Of a stretch of DNA of 64,000 nucleotides, positions 51,144 through 59,648 are shown piece after piece. This DNA comes from Salinirubellus litoreus (lineage in GTDB: Archaea > Halobacteriota > Halobacteria > Halobacteriales > Haloarculaceae), in NCBI RefSeq assembly GCF_037335815.1, contig NZ_CP147841.1, forward strand, positions 930,001 to 994,000. The letters are read 5' to 3'. Under the pieces are notes generated by a model. It worked only from the letters and a program-made list of their open reading frames with translations, had not been told where the DNA came from and searched no databases. The position numbers were made by a program, and so were the translations under genes. Within the stretch, counting starts at the first letter, position 1. Each line of letters begins with the position of its first letter.

Positions 51144-51404
51144 ATGAACCCACTCGCCTACCTCGAGGCCGCCGGTGCCACGCTCGTGGTGCTCTGGCTG
51201 GCCGCCGGCCTGCTCTCCGACCCGCTCCTGTTCGGCGTCGTCGCGGCGCTCGCGCTGGTCCCGCTGGCGCTGGTCGTCCTCCCCGCGCTCGTCGTCCACG
51301 CCCTCGCCGACCGTTCCGTGACGGTCCGGCGGCTCCCGCCCCTCCGGAGCGCCGGCGAGTCCGCCCCGCCTCGTCCCGATCGGGGCCCTCCGAGCGACGG
51401 CTGA
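51144..51404 (+). CDS. small membrane protein, 86 residues
   Basis: Starts MNPLAYLEAAGATLVVLWLAAG; two hydrophobic helices (GATLVVLWLAAGLL and a longer FGVVAALALVPLALVVLPALVV) with a basic C-terminal tail (SVTVRRLPPLRS, then PPRPDRGPPSDG). Function unknown. Its promoter has a clear palindrome and half-sites, so expression is probably controlled. Confidence 0.65.
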   Translation: MNPLAYLEAAGATLVVLWLAAGLLSDPLLFGVVAALALVPLALVVLPALVVHALADRSVTVRRLPPLRSAGESAPPRPDRGPPSDG

Positions 51405-51520
51405 GCAGGGGTACTCCCCTCCGGCCCTCCGCGGGCTGTCGCCGTCGTCCGCGGGCGGCGAAATTGCCGCGGAGGGACACGACTTTGTAGCCCTCCGTCG
51501 GCACTCCGAACGGATACACC

Positions 51521-52801
51521 TTGGCCCAGCTCGAAGCGCTGTTCGGTGACGACGCGTCGGTGATCCGTCACCGCGACTTCCAGACCCTGCTGCTGGCGAA
51601 CGTCCTCCCGCCGCTCGGGAGCGCACTGCTCTCGCCCATCCTCGACTCGCTCATCGAACCGTTCGGGACCTCCACGGCCGACATCGGGCTGCTGATGTCC
51701 GTCTTCACCGCGCCGGCCATCGTCGTCATCCCGATCGCGGGGGCGTTCTCGGACCGCTACGGTCGCAAGCCGATCCTGGTCGCCGCGCTCGTGCTGTTCG
51801 GCCTCACGGGGTCGGCCATCGCGTTCACCACTGACTACCGCGTAGCGCTCGCGCTCCGCACTCTCCAGGGGGTGGCGTTCGGAGGGATCACGCCCGTCAT
51901 CATCACGAGTCTCGGAGACCTCTACACGGGGAACGCCGAGGCGACGGCACAGGGGATACGCTTCACCGGCTCCGGGCTGACCCAGACGGTCTTCCCCCTC
52001 CTCTCGGGTGCGCTGGTCGCCGTCGCGTGGCAGTACCCGTTCCTGATCTACGCGCTGGCCCTGCCCGTCGCGGCCGTCGTCGCGCTCAGGTTCGAGGAGC
52101 CGACGGATCCCGGCTCGGACTCCGACGGTGAACGTGACCCCCGGGCGACCGACGGGGGACTCGGGGACGAGCGTTCGCGGCTCCGCGCGCTCCTCGGCCT
52201 CGTCCGCCAGCGCCGCGTGGCCGCGCTGGTCCTCGCCCGCGGCCTGCCGCTGACGGTCTGGATCGGGTTCGTCACCTACAACTCGATCGTCGTCATTCGG
52301 TTCCTGGACGGGACGCCGACCCAGGCCGGGATGCTGGTCGCGGTCGGGAGCCTCGCGTACGCCACGGCCGCGAGCCAGGCGGGGCGCGTCACCGCCACCT
52401 TCGACAGCCGGCGCTACCCGCTCGTCGCCGCGAACGTCTGTCTCGGCGCGGGGTTCGCCCTCTTCCTCCTCGCCACGTCGCTCCCCGTGGCCGGTCTGGG
52501 CATCGCCGTCGCGGGAACGGGGTTCGGCCTCGCGCTCGCGCTCTACCGCAGCATCATCACCGGGCTCACCGGGGGATCGCTGCGCGGCAGCCTCGTGAGC
52601 CTCGCGGAGGCCTTCGGACGGGTAGTCGCGACAGCCACGCCCGTACTCATGGGCGGAGTCATCGCCGTCGCGACGCCGCGGGTCGGGCTCGAGTCGGCGG
52701 TCCAGATCGCCGGCCTCGGGGCCGCCGCCGTCGGGGGCGCGGGCGGGGTACTGATGGTGCTCGTCGCCAGTCGGTCGCCCCCGGTCGGACAGTCCGGGTA
52801 G
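51521..52801 (+). CDS. MFS transporter with TTG start
   Basis: 426 residues, twelve hydrophobic helices: IGLLMSVFTAPAIVVIPIAGAFSDRYGRKPILVAALVL contains the MFS loop 2-3 motif; RTLQGVAFGGITPVIITSLGDLYTG, then a cytoplasmic acidic loop (PGSDSDGERDPRATDGG). It resembles multidrug/DHA1-type exporters; substrate unknown. The frame starts with TTG followed by MAQLEALFGDD; an AT-rich CTTTGTAG lies about 33 nt upstream. Confidence 0.85.
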   Translation: MAQLEALFGDDASVIRHRDFQTLLLANVLPPLGSALLSPILDSLIEPFGTSTADIGLLMSVFTAPAIVVIPIAGAFSDRYGRKPILVAALVLFGLTGSAIAFTTDYRVALALRTLQGVAFGGITPVIITSLGDLYTGNAEATAQGIRFTGSGLTQTVFPLLSGALVAVAWQYPFLIYALALPVAAVVALRFEEPTDPGSDSDGERDPRATDGGLGDERSRLRALLGLVRQRRVAALVLARGLPLTVWIGFVTYNSIVVIRFLDGTPTQAGMLVAVGSLAYATAASQAGRVTATFDSRRYPLVAANVCLGAGFALFLLATSLPVAGLGIAVAGTGFGLALALYRSIITGLTGGSLRGSLVSLAEAFGRVVATATPVLMGGVIAVATPRVGLESAVQIAGLGAAAVGGAGGVLMVLVASRSPPVGQSG

Positions 52802-52848
52802 ATCCGACCCCGGCGCTCGCTGTCCGCGGGGCCGCCAGCCGGAGCTAG

Positions 52849-54534
52849 TTACCGGTCTTCGACCCGTCCCTCGACGCGCTCCCGACGCGTCTCCCCCGCC
52901 GACCCGTCCGGCGTCCGGAGTATCTCGTCCGCGAGGACGTACCGGGGTCCCTCCGAGCCGGTGTACGTCCGCTCGAACCGCTCGCGGTCGACGAACGCGA
53001 GCAACGGGTCACGGCGGTGGATCTCGGCGGGATCGTCGCTGCCGTCCCGGAGTCGCCGCGCGAGTGCCCTCGCGTACGGCCGTAGCCTCGACTCTCTGAG
53101 GTGCGCTTCGAGCGGGGTGTCACGGAGCGCCAGGACGAGCCGTTCGAGGCCGGACGCCTGCTCCCTGCGTTCGGCCCGTTTCAGCTCCGAGGATGTCACC
53201 CGACGCCGGCCGTAGGTCTCCCGGTAGAGGTCGTCGACCCAGCGCTCGTAGAGGCGCTTGCCGTACCTGTCCCGTCTCGAGACGCCGTTCCAGAAGTCGA
53301 GGAGTTCGGCGTCCATCAGCGGGAACCACACGTCGAACTCCATCCTGACGAGCGCCCGCATGGAGAGGAAGTTCGGTATCCGCTCGCGCCAGTACCACCG
53401 CTCGACGGTCTCGAACGAGCCGTCCACCGGTCCGTCGTCGTCGCGCACGCTCCGCGCGATACGACCCTTGACCGTCTCCACTGCCGACCGGTCGAAGCCG
53501 TACTGTCGGTAGTGCCGGTCGTACACGGCGTCGACGACGGAATCGAGGTCGGCCGGGCCGTCCCGGTCGAGCAGCCGGCGGGGGACGTACGACCCCGCGC
53601 CGAACAGCTGGTGACCGTGGAGCCGGAGCGCGTCGCCGTCGACCGCGTCGGCCCCCTGCAACCCCTCCTGGATCGCTATCTCCACCGGGTGGGTGTGCGA
53701 CATCCCGCTCCGACCGAGCCCCCGGACGATGTCCTCCCAGAGCGCCGATCGGTGGCCCGCCCGGACGTCCTCCCCGGTCAGCGGGATCTCGAACCAGTCG
53801 AACCCGACGTCGTCGATCACGTCCCCGGCGACCTCGAGGTCGTAATCCGCGTCCTGGATGTTCGAGTACGTGAACAGGACGACGTCGTCGTAGTCCATTC
53901 GATCCAGCATCGTCACGACCAGCCTGGAGTCGTGTCCCCCCGAGAGCCCCATCACTATCTGGCGGCCGTCGGCGACAGTCGCGACCCGTTCGAACGCCCG
54001 ATCGAGGGCGTCCTTCCACGCCGCGTACTGGTCGGTCCCGTAGCGGTCGGGCCTCGGGTCGTCCCTGAACGCGTAGTACTGCCGCCGCGAGATGGCTCCC
54101 CCGGCGTCGAGACGGACGATCGATCCCGGCCGTGTCTTCCGGATCGAGGGATCGAGCGTCTCCTCACCCGAGACGTACGTCGCCATCCGGAACTCGAGTT
54201 CGCGGTCCTCGGGGACCCCACCCCCCGTGGCCGATCCAAGCTCCCCGAAGTGATCGCTCACGCGAACCGGATCCCCGGTGGTGTAGAACAGCGCCCGGCT
54301 CCCGATGCGGTCGGAGACGACCAGCGCCTCGTCCCCCCCCTCGCGGACGACCGAGAACAGCCCGTTCAGTTCCGACGCGCGCCGGACACACTCCCGCTCG
54401 GTCGCCCCGTCGAACAGGTCCACCAGCCCCCCGGTGTCGAGGAGGTCGCCGCCGTAGAAGGCCCGTCCCGCGGCGTGGACCTCCCCCACGTTCGTCCAGT
54501 CGTCGTTCTCCAGCGACACGCTCACCTCGCCCAT
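52849..54534 (-). CDS. asparagine-synthase-like protein without the glutaminase Cys
   Basis: 561 residues. The N-terminal half looks like the class II glutamine amidotransferase fold (ELNGLFSVVREGGDEALVVSDRIGSRALFY) but begins MGEVSVSLEND, with no Cys2, so it cannot hydrolyse glutamine in the usual way. The C-terminal synthetase domain has the PP-loop IVMGLSGGHDSRLVV near residue 193 and LFTYSNIQDADYDLEVA. It may adenylate a carboxylate and use ammonia or an amine, as in AsnB-like modification enzymes. TATA-like TTTTTAATC lies 27 nt upstream of the ATG (minus strand). Convergent with the MFS gene. Confidence 0.85.
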   Translation of the reverse strand: MGEVSVSLENDDWTNVGEVHAAGRAFYGGDLLDTGGLVDLFDGATERECVRRASELNGLFSVVREGGDEALVVSDRIGSRALFYTTGDPVRVSDHFGELGSATGGGVPEDRELEFRMATYVSGEETLDPSIRKTRPGSIVRLDAGGAISRRQYYAFRDDPRPDRYGTDQYAAWKDALDRAFERVATVADGRQIVMGLSGGHDSRLVVTMLDRMDYDDVVLFTYSNIQDADYDLEVAGDVIDDVGFDWFEIPLTGEDVRAGHRSALWEDIVRGLGRSGMSHTHPVEIAIQEGLQGADAVDGDALRLHGHQLFGAGSYVPRRLLDRDGPADLDSVVDAVYDRHYRQYGFDRSAVETVKGRIARSVRDDDGPVDGSFETVERWYWRERIPNFLSMRALVRMEFDVWFPLMDAELLDFWNGVSRRDRYGKRLYERWVDDLYRETYGRRRVTSSELKRAERREQASGLERLVLALRDTPLEAHLRESRLRPYARALARRLRDGSDDPAEIHRRDPLLAFVDRERFERTYTGSEGPRYVLADEILRTPDGSAGETRRERVEGRVEDR

Positions 54535-54690
54535 TGGATCGGCTTAATCTGATAGCGATTAAAAACTATTCGACGAGTCGAGTGCCCAACCCGGCCCGGG
54601 CCGGCCGGGGTCCCCCACCACCCGACCCCGAACTCTCCCGGTCGACCGACGCGACGGGGGATACTTCACGGCCGGCCACGCAGCGCGGAC

Positions 54691-55701
54691 ATGGGCGAAC
54701 TCGGGAAGATCGACCGGTCGTTCTTCGAACGGGTCATCCGGCCGAACCTCGGCGCGGCGCGCGAGGACGTGGCGGTCGGTCCGTCCCACGGCGTCGACTT
54801 CGGCGTGCTCGACGTCGGCGGTCGGGCGCTCGTGACCGCGACCGATCCCGTCTCGGTCGTCCCGGAGCTCGGGTTCGAGCGGGCCGGTCGCCTCGCCGTC
54901 GACATCGTGCTGGCCGACGTCGCCGTCTCGGGGGTCGCACCCAGCCACCTCGCGGTGAGCCTCTCACTCCCCCCCGAGATGACCGACGAGGAGCTCGCGA
55001 CGACCTGGCGGGGAATGGCCGGGCACTGTCGCGACCTCGGAGTGAGCGTCGTCACCGGCCACACGGCCCGGTACTCGGGCGTCGACTACACCTGGGTCGG
55101 GGGCGCGACGGGGTTCGGCGTCGGGTCGTTCGAGGACCTCGTCCGCCCGGACGGCGCTCGACCGGGTGACGCGCTCGTCGTCTCGACGGGACCCGCGGCG
55201 GAGGTCGCGGGGCTGTTCTCGACCCTGTACGGCGACCGGCTCGGCCTCCCCGAGCCGACGCTGGCGACGGCCCGCGAGCGCCTCGACGACATCGAGGCCG
55301 TCCGGGACGCGCGGACCGCCTTCGAGGCGGGCGAGGTCACCGCGATGCACGACGCCACGGAGGGGGGCGTCGTCGGGGGGCTAAACGAGATGGCCGCCGG
55401 GGCCGGCGTCCGGTTCGATGTCGAGCGTGCGAGCGTGCCGCTCGCCCCCGGCGTCGAGGCGGTCTGCGGTGCCGTGGACGTCGACCCCTGGCAGGTGACC
55501 AGCTGTGGGACGCTCCTCGTGGCCGTCGCCCCGGACGACGCGGCGGCGGTCGTCGAGGCCCTCGAAGCGCGCGGGACGCCCGCCGCTGTCGTCGGCCGGG
55601 TCACGGAGGGTGAGGGGGTCTACGTCGACGGCGAGCGGGCCGAAGCGCCCGACGCGGACCCCTCGTGGGGGGCCGCCGCCGACCTCGCGGACCGGGGGTG
55701 A
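54691..55701 (+). CDS. AIR synthase-related (HypE/PurM-like) protein
   Basis: 336 residues with the PurM-like ATP-binding fold: ALVTATDPVSVVPELGFERAGRLAVDIVLADVAVSGV, VVTGHTARYSG, DALVVSTGPAAEVAGLFSTLYG, AMHDATEGGVVGGLNEMAAGAGV (the typical HDATEGG motif). It is related to HypE and to thiamine-phosphate kinase, but lacks the C-terminal Cys of HypE, so a hydrogenase role is unlikely. The reaction is unknown. Start 27-30 nt after an unclear promoter. Confidence 0.8.
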   Translation: MGELGKIDRSFFERVIRPNLGAAREDVAVGPSHGVDFGVLDVGGRALVTATDPVSVVPELGFERAGRLAVDIVLADVAVSGVAPSHLAVSLSLPPEMTDEELATTWRGMAGHCRDLGVSVVTGHTARYSGVDYTWVGGATGFGVGSFEDLVRPDGARPGDALVVSTGPAAEVAGLFSTLYGDRLGLPEPTLATARERLDDIEAVRDARTAFEAGEVTAMHDATEGGVVGGLNEMAAGAGVRFDVERASVPLAPGVEAVCGAVDVDPWQVTSCGTLLVAVAPDDAAAVVEALEARGTPAAVVGRVTEGEGVYVDGERAEAPDADPSWGAAADLADRG

Positions 55702-55747
55702 TCGCCGACGGGGGCGGACGACTCACGTCTCGATTCGTCACTCGGAC

Positions 55748-55755
55748 TTTATATA
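55748..55755 (+). promoter_or_regulatory. strong TATA box TTTATATA
   Basis: TTTATATA in GACTTTATATACTGG. An ATG lies 32 nt downstream and starts a 17-codon mini-ORF that overlaps a 75-residue frame. Confidence 0.6.
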
Positions 55756-55779
55756 CTGGGGTTCGTTGCCCCGGACGTG

Positions 55780-55833
55780 ATGCCTGGGGAGCACGTGGGG
55801 AACGCGACGGCACCGACGGCGGAGGAACGATGA
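55780..55833 (+). CDS. 17-codon leader ORF
   Basis: Reads MPGEHVGNATAPTAEER and stops inside the next start (ATGA). It lies at the expected transcription start of a strong promoter. A Shine-Dalgarno GGAGGA lies within it, 6 nt before the downstream ATG. It may be a leader peptide or only the leader of the next gene. Confidence 0.4.
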   Translation: MPGEHVGNATAPTAEER

Positions 55834-56057
55834 CGATCCGTGGGGCCGTCCTCCGCTCGCTACTCGTCGTCGTCGCCGGTGGCTTCTCCACGGCGGGGAA
55901 GGTTTCCGGGAGTGTGGCGAGCCGAACCGGGGACGAGGAGGAAGAGGCGGAGATGATCATGACGCCGCCGGGTCCGCTCGGACCGGCGGCGTCGGCCGGC
56001 CGGCAGGCGATCATGACGGGCGTCGGCCCCGGTCCGGCGAGCGAGCAGGACGACTGA
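55830..56057 (+). CDS. small protein, 75 residues
   Basis: Starts MTIRGAVLRSLLVVVAGGFSTAG, a short hydrophobic N-terminus, then an acidic EEEEAE cluster and a Gly/Pro-rich tail ending SEQDD. Behind a TATA box and a GGAGG ribosome site. Its TGA is the first triplet of a repeated 3' element. Function unknown; the hydrophobic segment is short (a signal or membrane helix is possible). Confidence 0.55.
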   Translation: MTIRGAVLRSLLVVVAGGFSTAGKVSGSVASRTGDEEEEAEMIMTPPGPLGPAASAGRQAIMTGVGPGPASEQDD

Positions 56058-56088
56058 TACGAACGGTCGTACCGACGTACCGGCGACC
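56055..56088 (+). repeat. stop-anchored repeat, arm 1 (single)
   Basis: TGATACGAACGGTCGTACC-type element whose first triplet is the stop codon of the 75-residue gene. A related sequence recurs at 56571, 56621, 58796 and 58844. Confidence 0.55.
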
Positions 56089-56195
56089 AGTCGGGCGGAG
56101 CTCCGACCGCCGTTGACGGACCACAGCGGCCCCGCGAGCGGCTCGGGGTCCGAGCCGGGAGTACTGTTATCAGGCTGTATCGCGTCGGTACACGC

Positions 56196-56573
56196 ATGGT
56201 TCGACGGCCGACCAGCCGCGCAGACGACGGCGCGAGGTTCGCCACCGTCGTCGAGGAGGGTCGCGTCCGCGTCCAGACCCGCGACGGCCTGCTGTCGGTC
56301 GCCGACTTCGACGCCGTCGTCGAGGCGGTCGGCGGTCCCGCCTGGACGATCGAGTACACCGACTGGCACCACGAGCGCTACCCCGACCTCGACACCTCCG
56401 ACGAGGGGCTCACGGTCGACGTCCGCGACATCGTCGAGGCGATGGAGCACGACGAGCGGTTCGTTCGGATCCTCCAGGCGATGCCGGCGACCGCCGTCGA
56501 GGGCGGGCTCTCGCCGCGGGCGGGTCTGTTCGTCGGGAAGCTCCTCGAGAACCTCCAGTCCGGCGTGGACTGA
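56196..56573 (+). CDS. conserved haloarchaeal protein, 125 residues
   Basis: Reads FATVVEEGRVRVQTRDGLLSVADFDAVVEAVGGPAWTIEYTDWHHERYPDLDT, then VRDIVEAMEHDERFVRILQ. A beta-strand head and an alpha-helical tail, acidic; it resembles small haloarchaeal proteins of unknown function. TGTTATC about 27 nt upstream may be the TATA box. Its TGA is the first triplet of a repeated element. Confidence 0.7.
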   Translation: MVRRPTSRADDGARFATVVEEGRVRVQTRDGLLSVADFDAVVEAVGGPAWTIEYTDWHHERYPDLDTSDEGLTVDVRDIVEAMEHDERFVRILQAMPATAVEGGLSPRAGLFVGKLLENLQSGVD

Positions 56574-56654
56574 TACGGTCGTGCGTACCGATTTACCGTC
56601 GGTCGCCCGGTGGTGTCGGTGCTCACCGGCAAAAGACTACAACCGTTCGTATCA
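56571..56654. repeat. stop-anchored inverted repeat, arms 2 and 3
   Basis: Left arm 56571-56604 begins at the TGA of the 125-residue gene; the right arm (complement) begins at the TGA of the flavin oxidoreductase gene on the minus strand (56652-56654). Both read TGATACG...TACC/TTGCCGG-like. The pair lies between convergent genes and can form one hairpin. Confidence 0.6.
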
Positions 56655-57965
56655 GTCCTCGCCCGCGTCGTACGCGCCGGCCTTCTCCAGCCGACCCCGT
56701 TCGCGAAGCACCTCGGGTGTGCGACACACGCCCACCTCGCCGGCGGCCTGCGGGACGACGCAGTTGTTGCAGTTCTCGCAGACGACCGCCGATCCCGGGG
56801 TCGAGAGGAGCCGTGCGGCCAGCCGCGGCTCGGCGTAGAACGGCCGGCCGACCCCGACCATGTCGCAGGCGTCCCCGAGGAGGCGGTCCATCCGGTCGCG
56901 CTCGCGCAGGCCGCCGACGCAGAGGACCGGGACGTCGACCCGCCGCCGGACCTGCCGGCAGAAGTCCGCGTTCCACGCCGGCTCGAACCCGTTCCCGCGG
57001 GCGTCGATCCGGGAGGCCAGCCTCACGAGACGGGCGCGGAGGGGACCGCCGAACGCCGCCTCGTACCCCTCGACGAACCGCTCGTCGTCCCAGGCCCGCT
57101 CGGGGAACGCCCCGCGGATGATGGAGTGGTCCCAGAACGGGGACTCGGTGACCGGAACGAGCGCGTCGTAGCCGGCGTCCGCGAGCCGCTCCGCGGCACG
57201 GACGCCCTCCTCCAGCGTGAGATGTTCGCGTATCCACCACGGCGTCCGCGTCTCGGCGGGCACCTTCGTCACCACGGGGACCTCCGCGCCCACCCCGTCG
57301 CGGATCGCGTCGTGGACCACCTCGAAGAACCGGACCCGGTTCCGGAGCGAACCGCCGAACTCGTCGTCACGGTCGTTATAAAATGGTGAGAGGAACTGCT
57401 GGAAGATCCCCATGGTCGCGCCGGCGAGATGGACGCCGTCGTAGCCGGCGTCGACCGCGCGCTCGGCCGCGACCCCGAAGTCCTCGGCGAGGTCGTACAC
57501 TTCGCGGGTGGAGAGCGGGCGGGCATCGAGGGAGAGGAACCCTAGCGCCTCGGCGGCCCGGAGCGGCCACGGTGGGGCCGAGACGGTTCGCTGGACGATT
57601 TCGTGCTCCTCCCTGTACGCGCGGTGCCACACCTCCATCGACCGGAGCCCGCCGTGGGCGAGCTGGCAGAAGATCCGTCCACCGTGATCGTGGATCGCGT
57701 CGGTGAGCGCCCGCATCGACGCGATTCTGTTGGGATCGTCGAACCCGGTCATCCCGGGGGCGGCCCGACCCTCCCGGCCGCGCACGGGCGTCGCCCCCTG
57801 CATGACGAGCCCGGCACCGCTCTCGGCCGCGGGCTCCAGTTCGGCGACGAGCCGGTCCGTGGCGTCTGGGTCCTCCCCCGCGTGTTCGAGCAGGGGGGCC
57901 CGGTAGAGGCGATTGTCGAGCGTGAGACCGCCGATCCCGACCGGCGAATCGAGCGTGGGGGACAC
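56652..57965 (-). CDS. NADH:flavin oxidoreductase (old yellow enzyme family) with Fe-S cluster motif
   Basis: 437 residues, TIM-barrel OYE domain with FMN: NRLYRAPLLEHAGEDPD, LVMQGATPVRGREGR, IFCQLAHGGLRSM, LAEDFGVAAERAVDAGYDGVHL (FMN loop), then ADMVGVGRPF-like region. C-terminal CENCNNCVVPQAAGEVGVC carries the C-x2-C-x2-C-x11-C iron-sulfur site of 2,4-dienoyl-CoA reductase-like flavoproteins; the NAD-binding domain typical of full-length relatives is missing. GTG start preferred, since TTCAAG lies 27 nt upstream. The stop lies in the repeat element. Confidence 0.85.
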   Translation of the reverse strand: MSPTLDSPVGIGGLTLDNRLYRAPLLEHAGEDPDATDRLVAELEPAAESGAGLVMQGATPVRGREGRAAPGMTGFDDPNRIASMRALTDAIHDHGGRIFCQLAHGGLRSMEVWHRAYREEHEIVQRTVSAPPWPLRAAEALGFLSLDARPLSTREVYDLAEDFGVAAERAVDAGYDGVHLAGATMGIFQQFLSPFYNDRDDEFGGSLRNRVRFFEVVHDAIRDGVGAEVPVVTKVPAETRTPWWIREHLTLEEGVRAAERLADAGYDALVPVTESPFWDHSIIRGAFPERAWDDERFVEGYEAAFGGPLRARLVRLASRIDARGNGFEPAWNADFCRQVRRRVDVPVLCVGGLRERDRMDRLLGDACDMVGVGRPFYAEPRLAARLLSTPGSAVVCENCNNCVVPQAAGEVGVCRTPEVLRERGRLEKAGAYDAGED

Positions 57966-58084
57966 GGTCTGCCCGTCCGTTGGGCTCGGGACACTTGAAC
58001 GCGCCGGGCCCGGCGAGCCCCGACCGGGCGTCCTGTCCACCCCCCACCAACACCCCCAAGTTCGGCGCTTCCCTCTCGACGACC

Positions 58085-58375
58085 ATGCCCGACCGCATCA
58101 TGAAGGTGAACGCCTACACGACGCTCGACCTGCTCGACGGCCGCGCGGAGGCCCACGACTTCGAGGAGCGGGCCTACGCGACGCTGAACGTCACCTCCCC
58201 TCGACGGGACCCGGACCACGTCTCCCTCCAGCTGGAACTCGACAACACGGAACTCGAACACCTCCCGGCCCACGCGGACAGCGTCACCCTCACCGCAGAA
58301 CAGGCCCGGACGCTCGCGGCCGACCTCGAGGAACACGCCGGGCGCGTCGAGGAAAACGAGGAAGACGAGGCGTAA
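58085..58375 (+). CDS. DUF6360-type haloarchaeal protein
   Basis: 96 residues: MPDRIMKVNAYTTLDLLDG, FEERAYATLNVTSPRRDPDHVSLQLELDNTELEHLPAHADSVTLTAEQARTLAADLEEHAG. A small alpha/beta protein with an acidic C-terminus. I recognise it as the haloarchaeal DUF6360 family; function unknown. ATG chosen at the family start, about 30 nt after CCAACACCCCC. Divergent from the flavin oxidoreductase. Confidence 0.8.
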   Translation: MPDRIMKVNAYTTLDLLDGRAEAHDFEERAYATLNVTSPRRDPDHVSLQLELDNTELEHLPAHADSVTLTAEQARTLAADLEEHAGRVEENEEDEA

Positions 58376-58460
58376 CGACGGCGCTCGCCAGGTAACGGAC
58401 GAGTCGGCGTGGCCCGCCGACTCCCGCAGGGCTTTGTGGCTCGCACGCGTGTGTCGGCCC

Positions 58461-58769
58461 GTGTCGACCGGCGACCCCCGCGGCTACCGCGACGACAGCC
58501 CGGTCTCCCGCGAGCGCGGGTTCTGTCCCTGCTGTGGCTACCGCACCCTCGCGCCGGACACGCCCGGGTCCTACGAGGTCTGTCCGGTGTGTTACTGGCT
58601 CGACGACCTGGTGGCGTTCTACGCCCCGGACTACGAGAGCGAGTACAACCACCTCTCGCTCCGGGAGGCACGCCGGAACTTCCGCGAGCTCGGGGCCGTC
58701 ACGCCGGAGGCGGTCGAGCGAACGCGCGACCCCGACGAGGCCCGCGACCCGAACTGGCCCTACGAGTAG
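58461..58769 (+). CDS. CPCC-family cysteine-rich protein
   Basis: 102 residues: FCPCCGYRTLAPDTPGSYEVCPVCYWLDDLVAF, then ESEYNHLSLREARRNFRELG. The CPCC...CPVC pattern is the CPCC family, likely a zinc-binding unit. Function unknown. GTG start about 27 nt after CTTTGTGG. Followed at 27 nt by a long inverted repeat. Confidence 0.8.
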   Translation: MSTGDPRGYRDDSPVSRERGFCPCCGYRTLAPDTPGSYEVCPVCYWLDDLVAFYAPDYESEYNHLSLREARRNFRELGAVTPEAVERTRDPDEARDPNWPYE

Positions 58770-58795
58770 CCGACCGGTTCTCGGGGATCGAGGGA

Positions 58796-58880
58796 TCATA
58801 CGGACGGTTGTAGTCTTTTACCGGTGACCGCCCGGACGGGGTCGGCGGTCACCGGTAAATCGTTACAACCGTCCGTATCA
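58796..58880. repeat. long near-perfect inverted repeat (arms 4 and 5), likely bidirectional terminator
   Basis: Two arms of 37 nt (58796-58832 and 58844-58880) share TACGGACGGTTGTA and ACCGGTGACCGCC and differ only in the middle (GTCTTTT versus ACGATTT), with an 11-nt spacer. They lie between the convergent CPCC and DUF502 genes. Arm 5 begins exactly at the TGA of the DUF502 gene (58878-58880). Confidence 0.65.
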
Positions 58881-59537
58881 GTCGTCGTCGGTCGCGGGGG
58901 CCTTCCGCCCGTCCTCCGATTCGTCGCCGTCGTCGCCGCCCTCGGTGATCACGTCGATGGGGATTCCCTTGGGTCCCTTCGACTCGCCGAAGCCGGCCGA
59001 GAGGACGCGCGTGAGCGCGTCCTCGACGCTCTCGTCGGTGACCGTGTAGTCCTCGGGTTCGACCTCGATGACGAACCCGGTGGTGATGTTCGGGGAGGTG
59101 GGGAGAAAGAGGACGTCGCGGCCGTCCTTGGTCTGCTTGCCGGTCTTGAACGCGGTCATCCGGAGCCCCTGCCAGGTCTCGAGCTTCACGGGGGCCTGGA
59201 GCTCCTCGGTCCCGGAGACGGCGGTCTCGACGGCCATCTTCGAGGCGTTGTAGACGACCCGGAGGCCGGGGAGTCGGTTCATGATCGCGTCGAGCCCCTC
59301 CTCGACGAGGTCGCCCAGCGTCGTCCGCATCAGATAGCCGACCGAGAGGACGAGCAGCGCGAACACGACGATGGTGATGAGCACGCGGGCGATGGGCTGG
59401 TTCTCGAAGGTGCCCTGTGGGAACGGGAGGCGGGCGAGCGCCTGGTAGATGAACGCCACGATGTAGGCGGTCACCAGCAGCGGGACGAGGACGATGAGAC
59501 CGCTGGCGATGTCTCGTTTCCAGGAACTCGGGAGCAT
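58878..59537 (-). CDS. DUF502 family membrane protein
   Basis: 219 residues: two N-terminal hydrophobic helices (IASGLIVLVPLLVTAYIVAF and VLITIVVFALLVLSVGYL), then the family core PGLRVVYNASKMAVETAVSG and MTAFKTGKQTKDGRDVLFLPTSPNITTGFVIEVE. DUF502 proteins are widespread membrane proteins without known function. Acidic C-terminal tail (GGDDGDESEDG). Its stop is the first triplet of a repeated element. Confidence 0.88.
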   Translation of the reverse strand: MLPSSWKRDIASGLIVLVPLLVTAYIVAFIYQALARLPFPQGTFENQPIARVLITIVVFALLVLSVGYLMRTTLGDLVEEGLDAIMNRLPGLRVVYNASKMAVETAVSGTEELQAPVKLETWQGLRMTAFKTGKQTKDGRDVLFLPTSPNITTGFVIEVEPEDYTVTDESVEDALTRVLSAGFGESKGPKGIPIDVITEGGDDGDESEDGRKAPATDDD

Positions 59538-59648
59538 GCGTGGTCAGGTCCCCCGCCGTACGGGTCTACCGAACGGTTCGCTTCCCGGAAGGTGAAACTT
59601 TCGTACTGTTCGCCGTCGGATTCGCCAGCCAGCCCGCTCCCGGTACGC

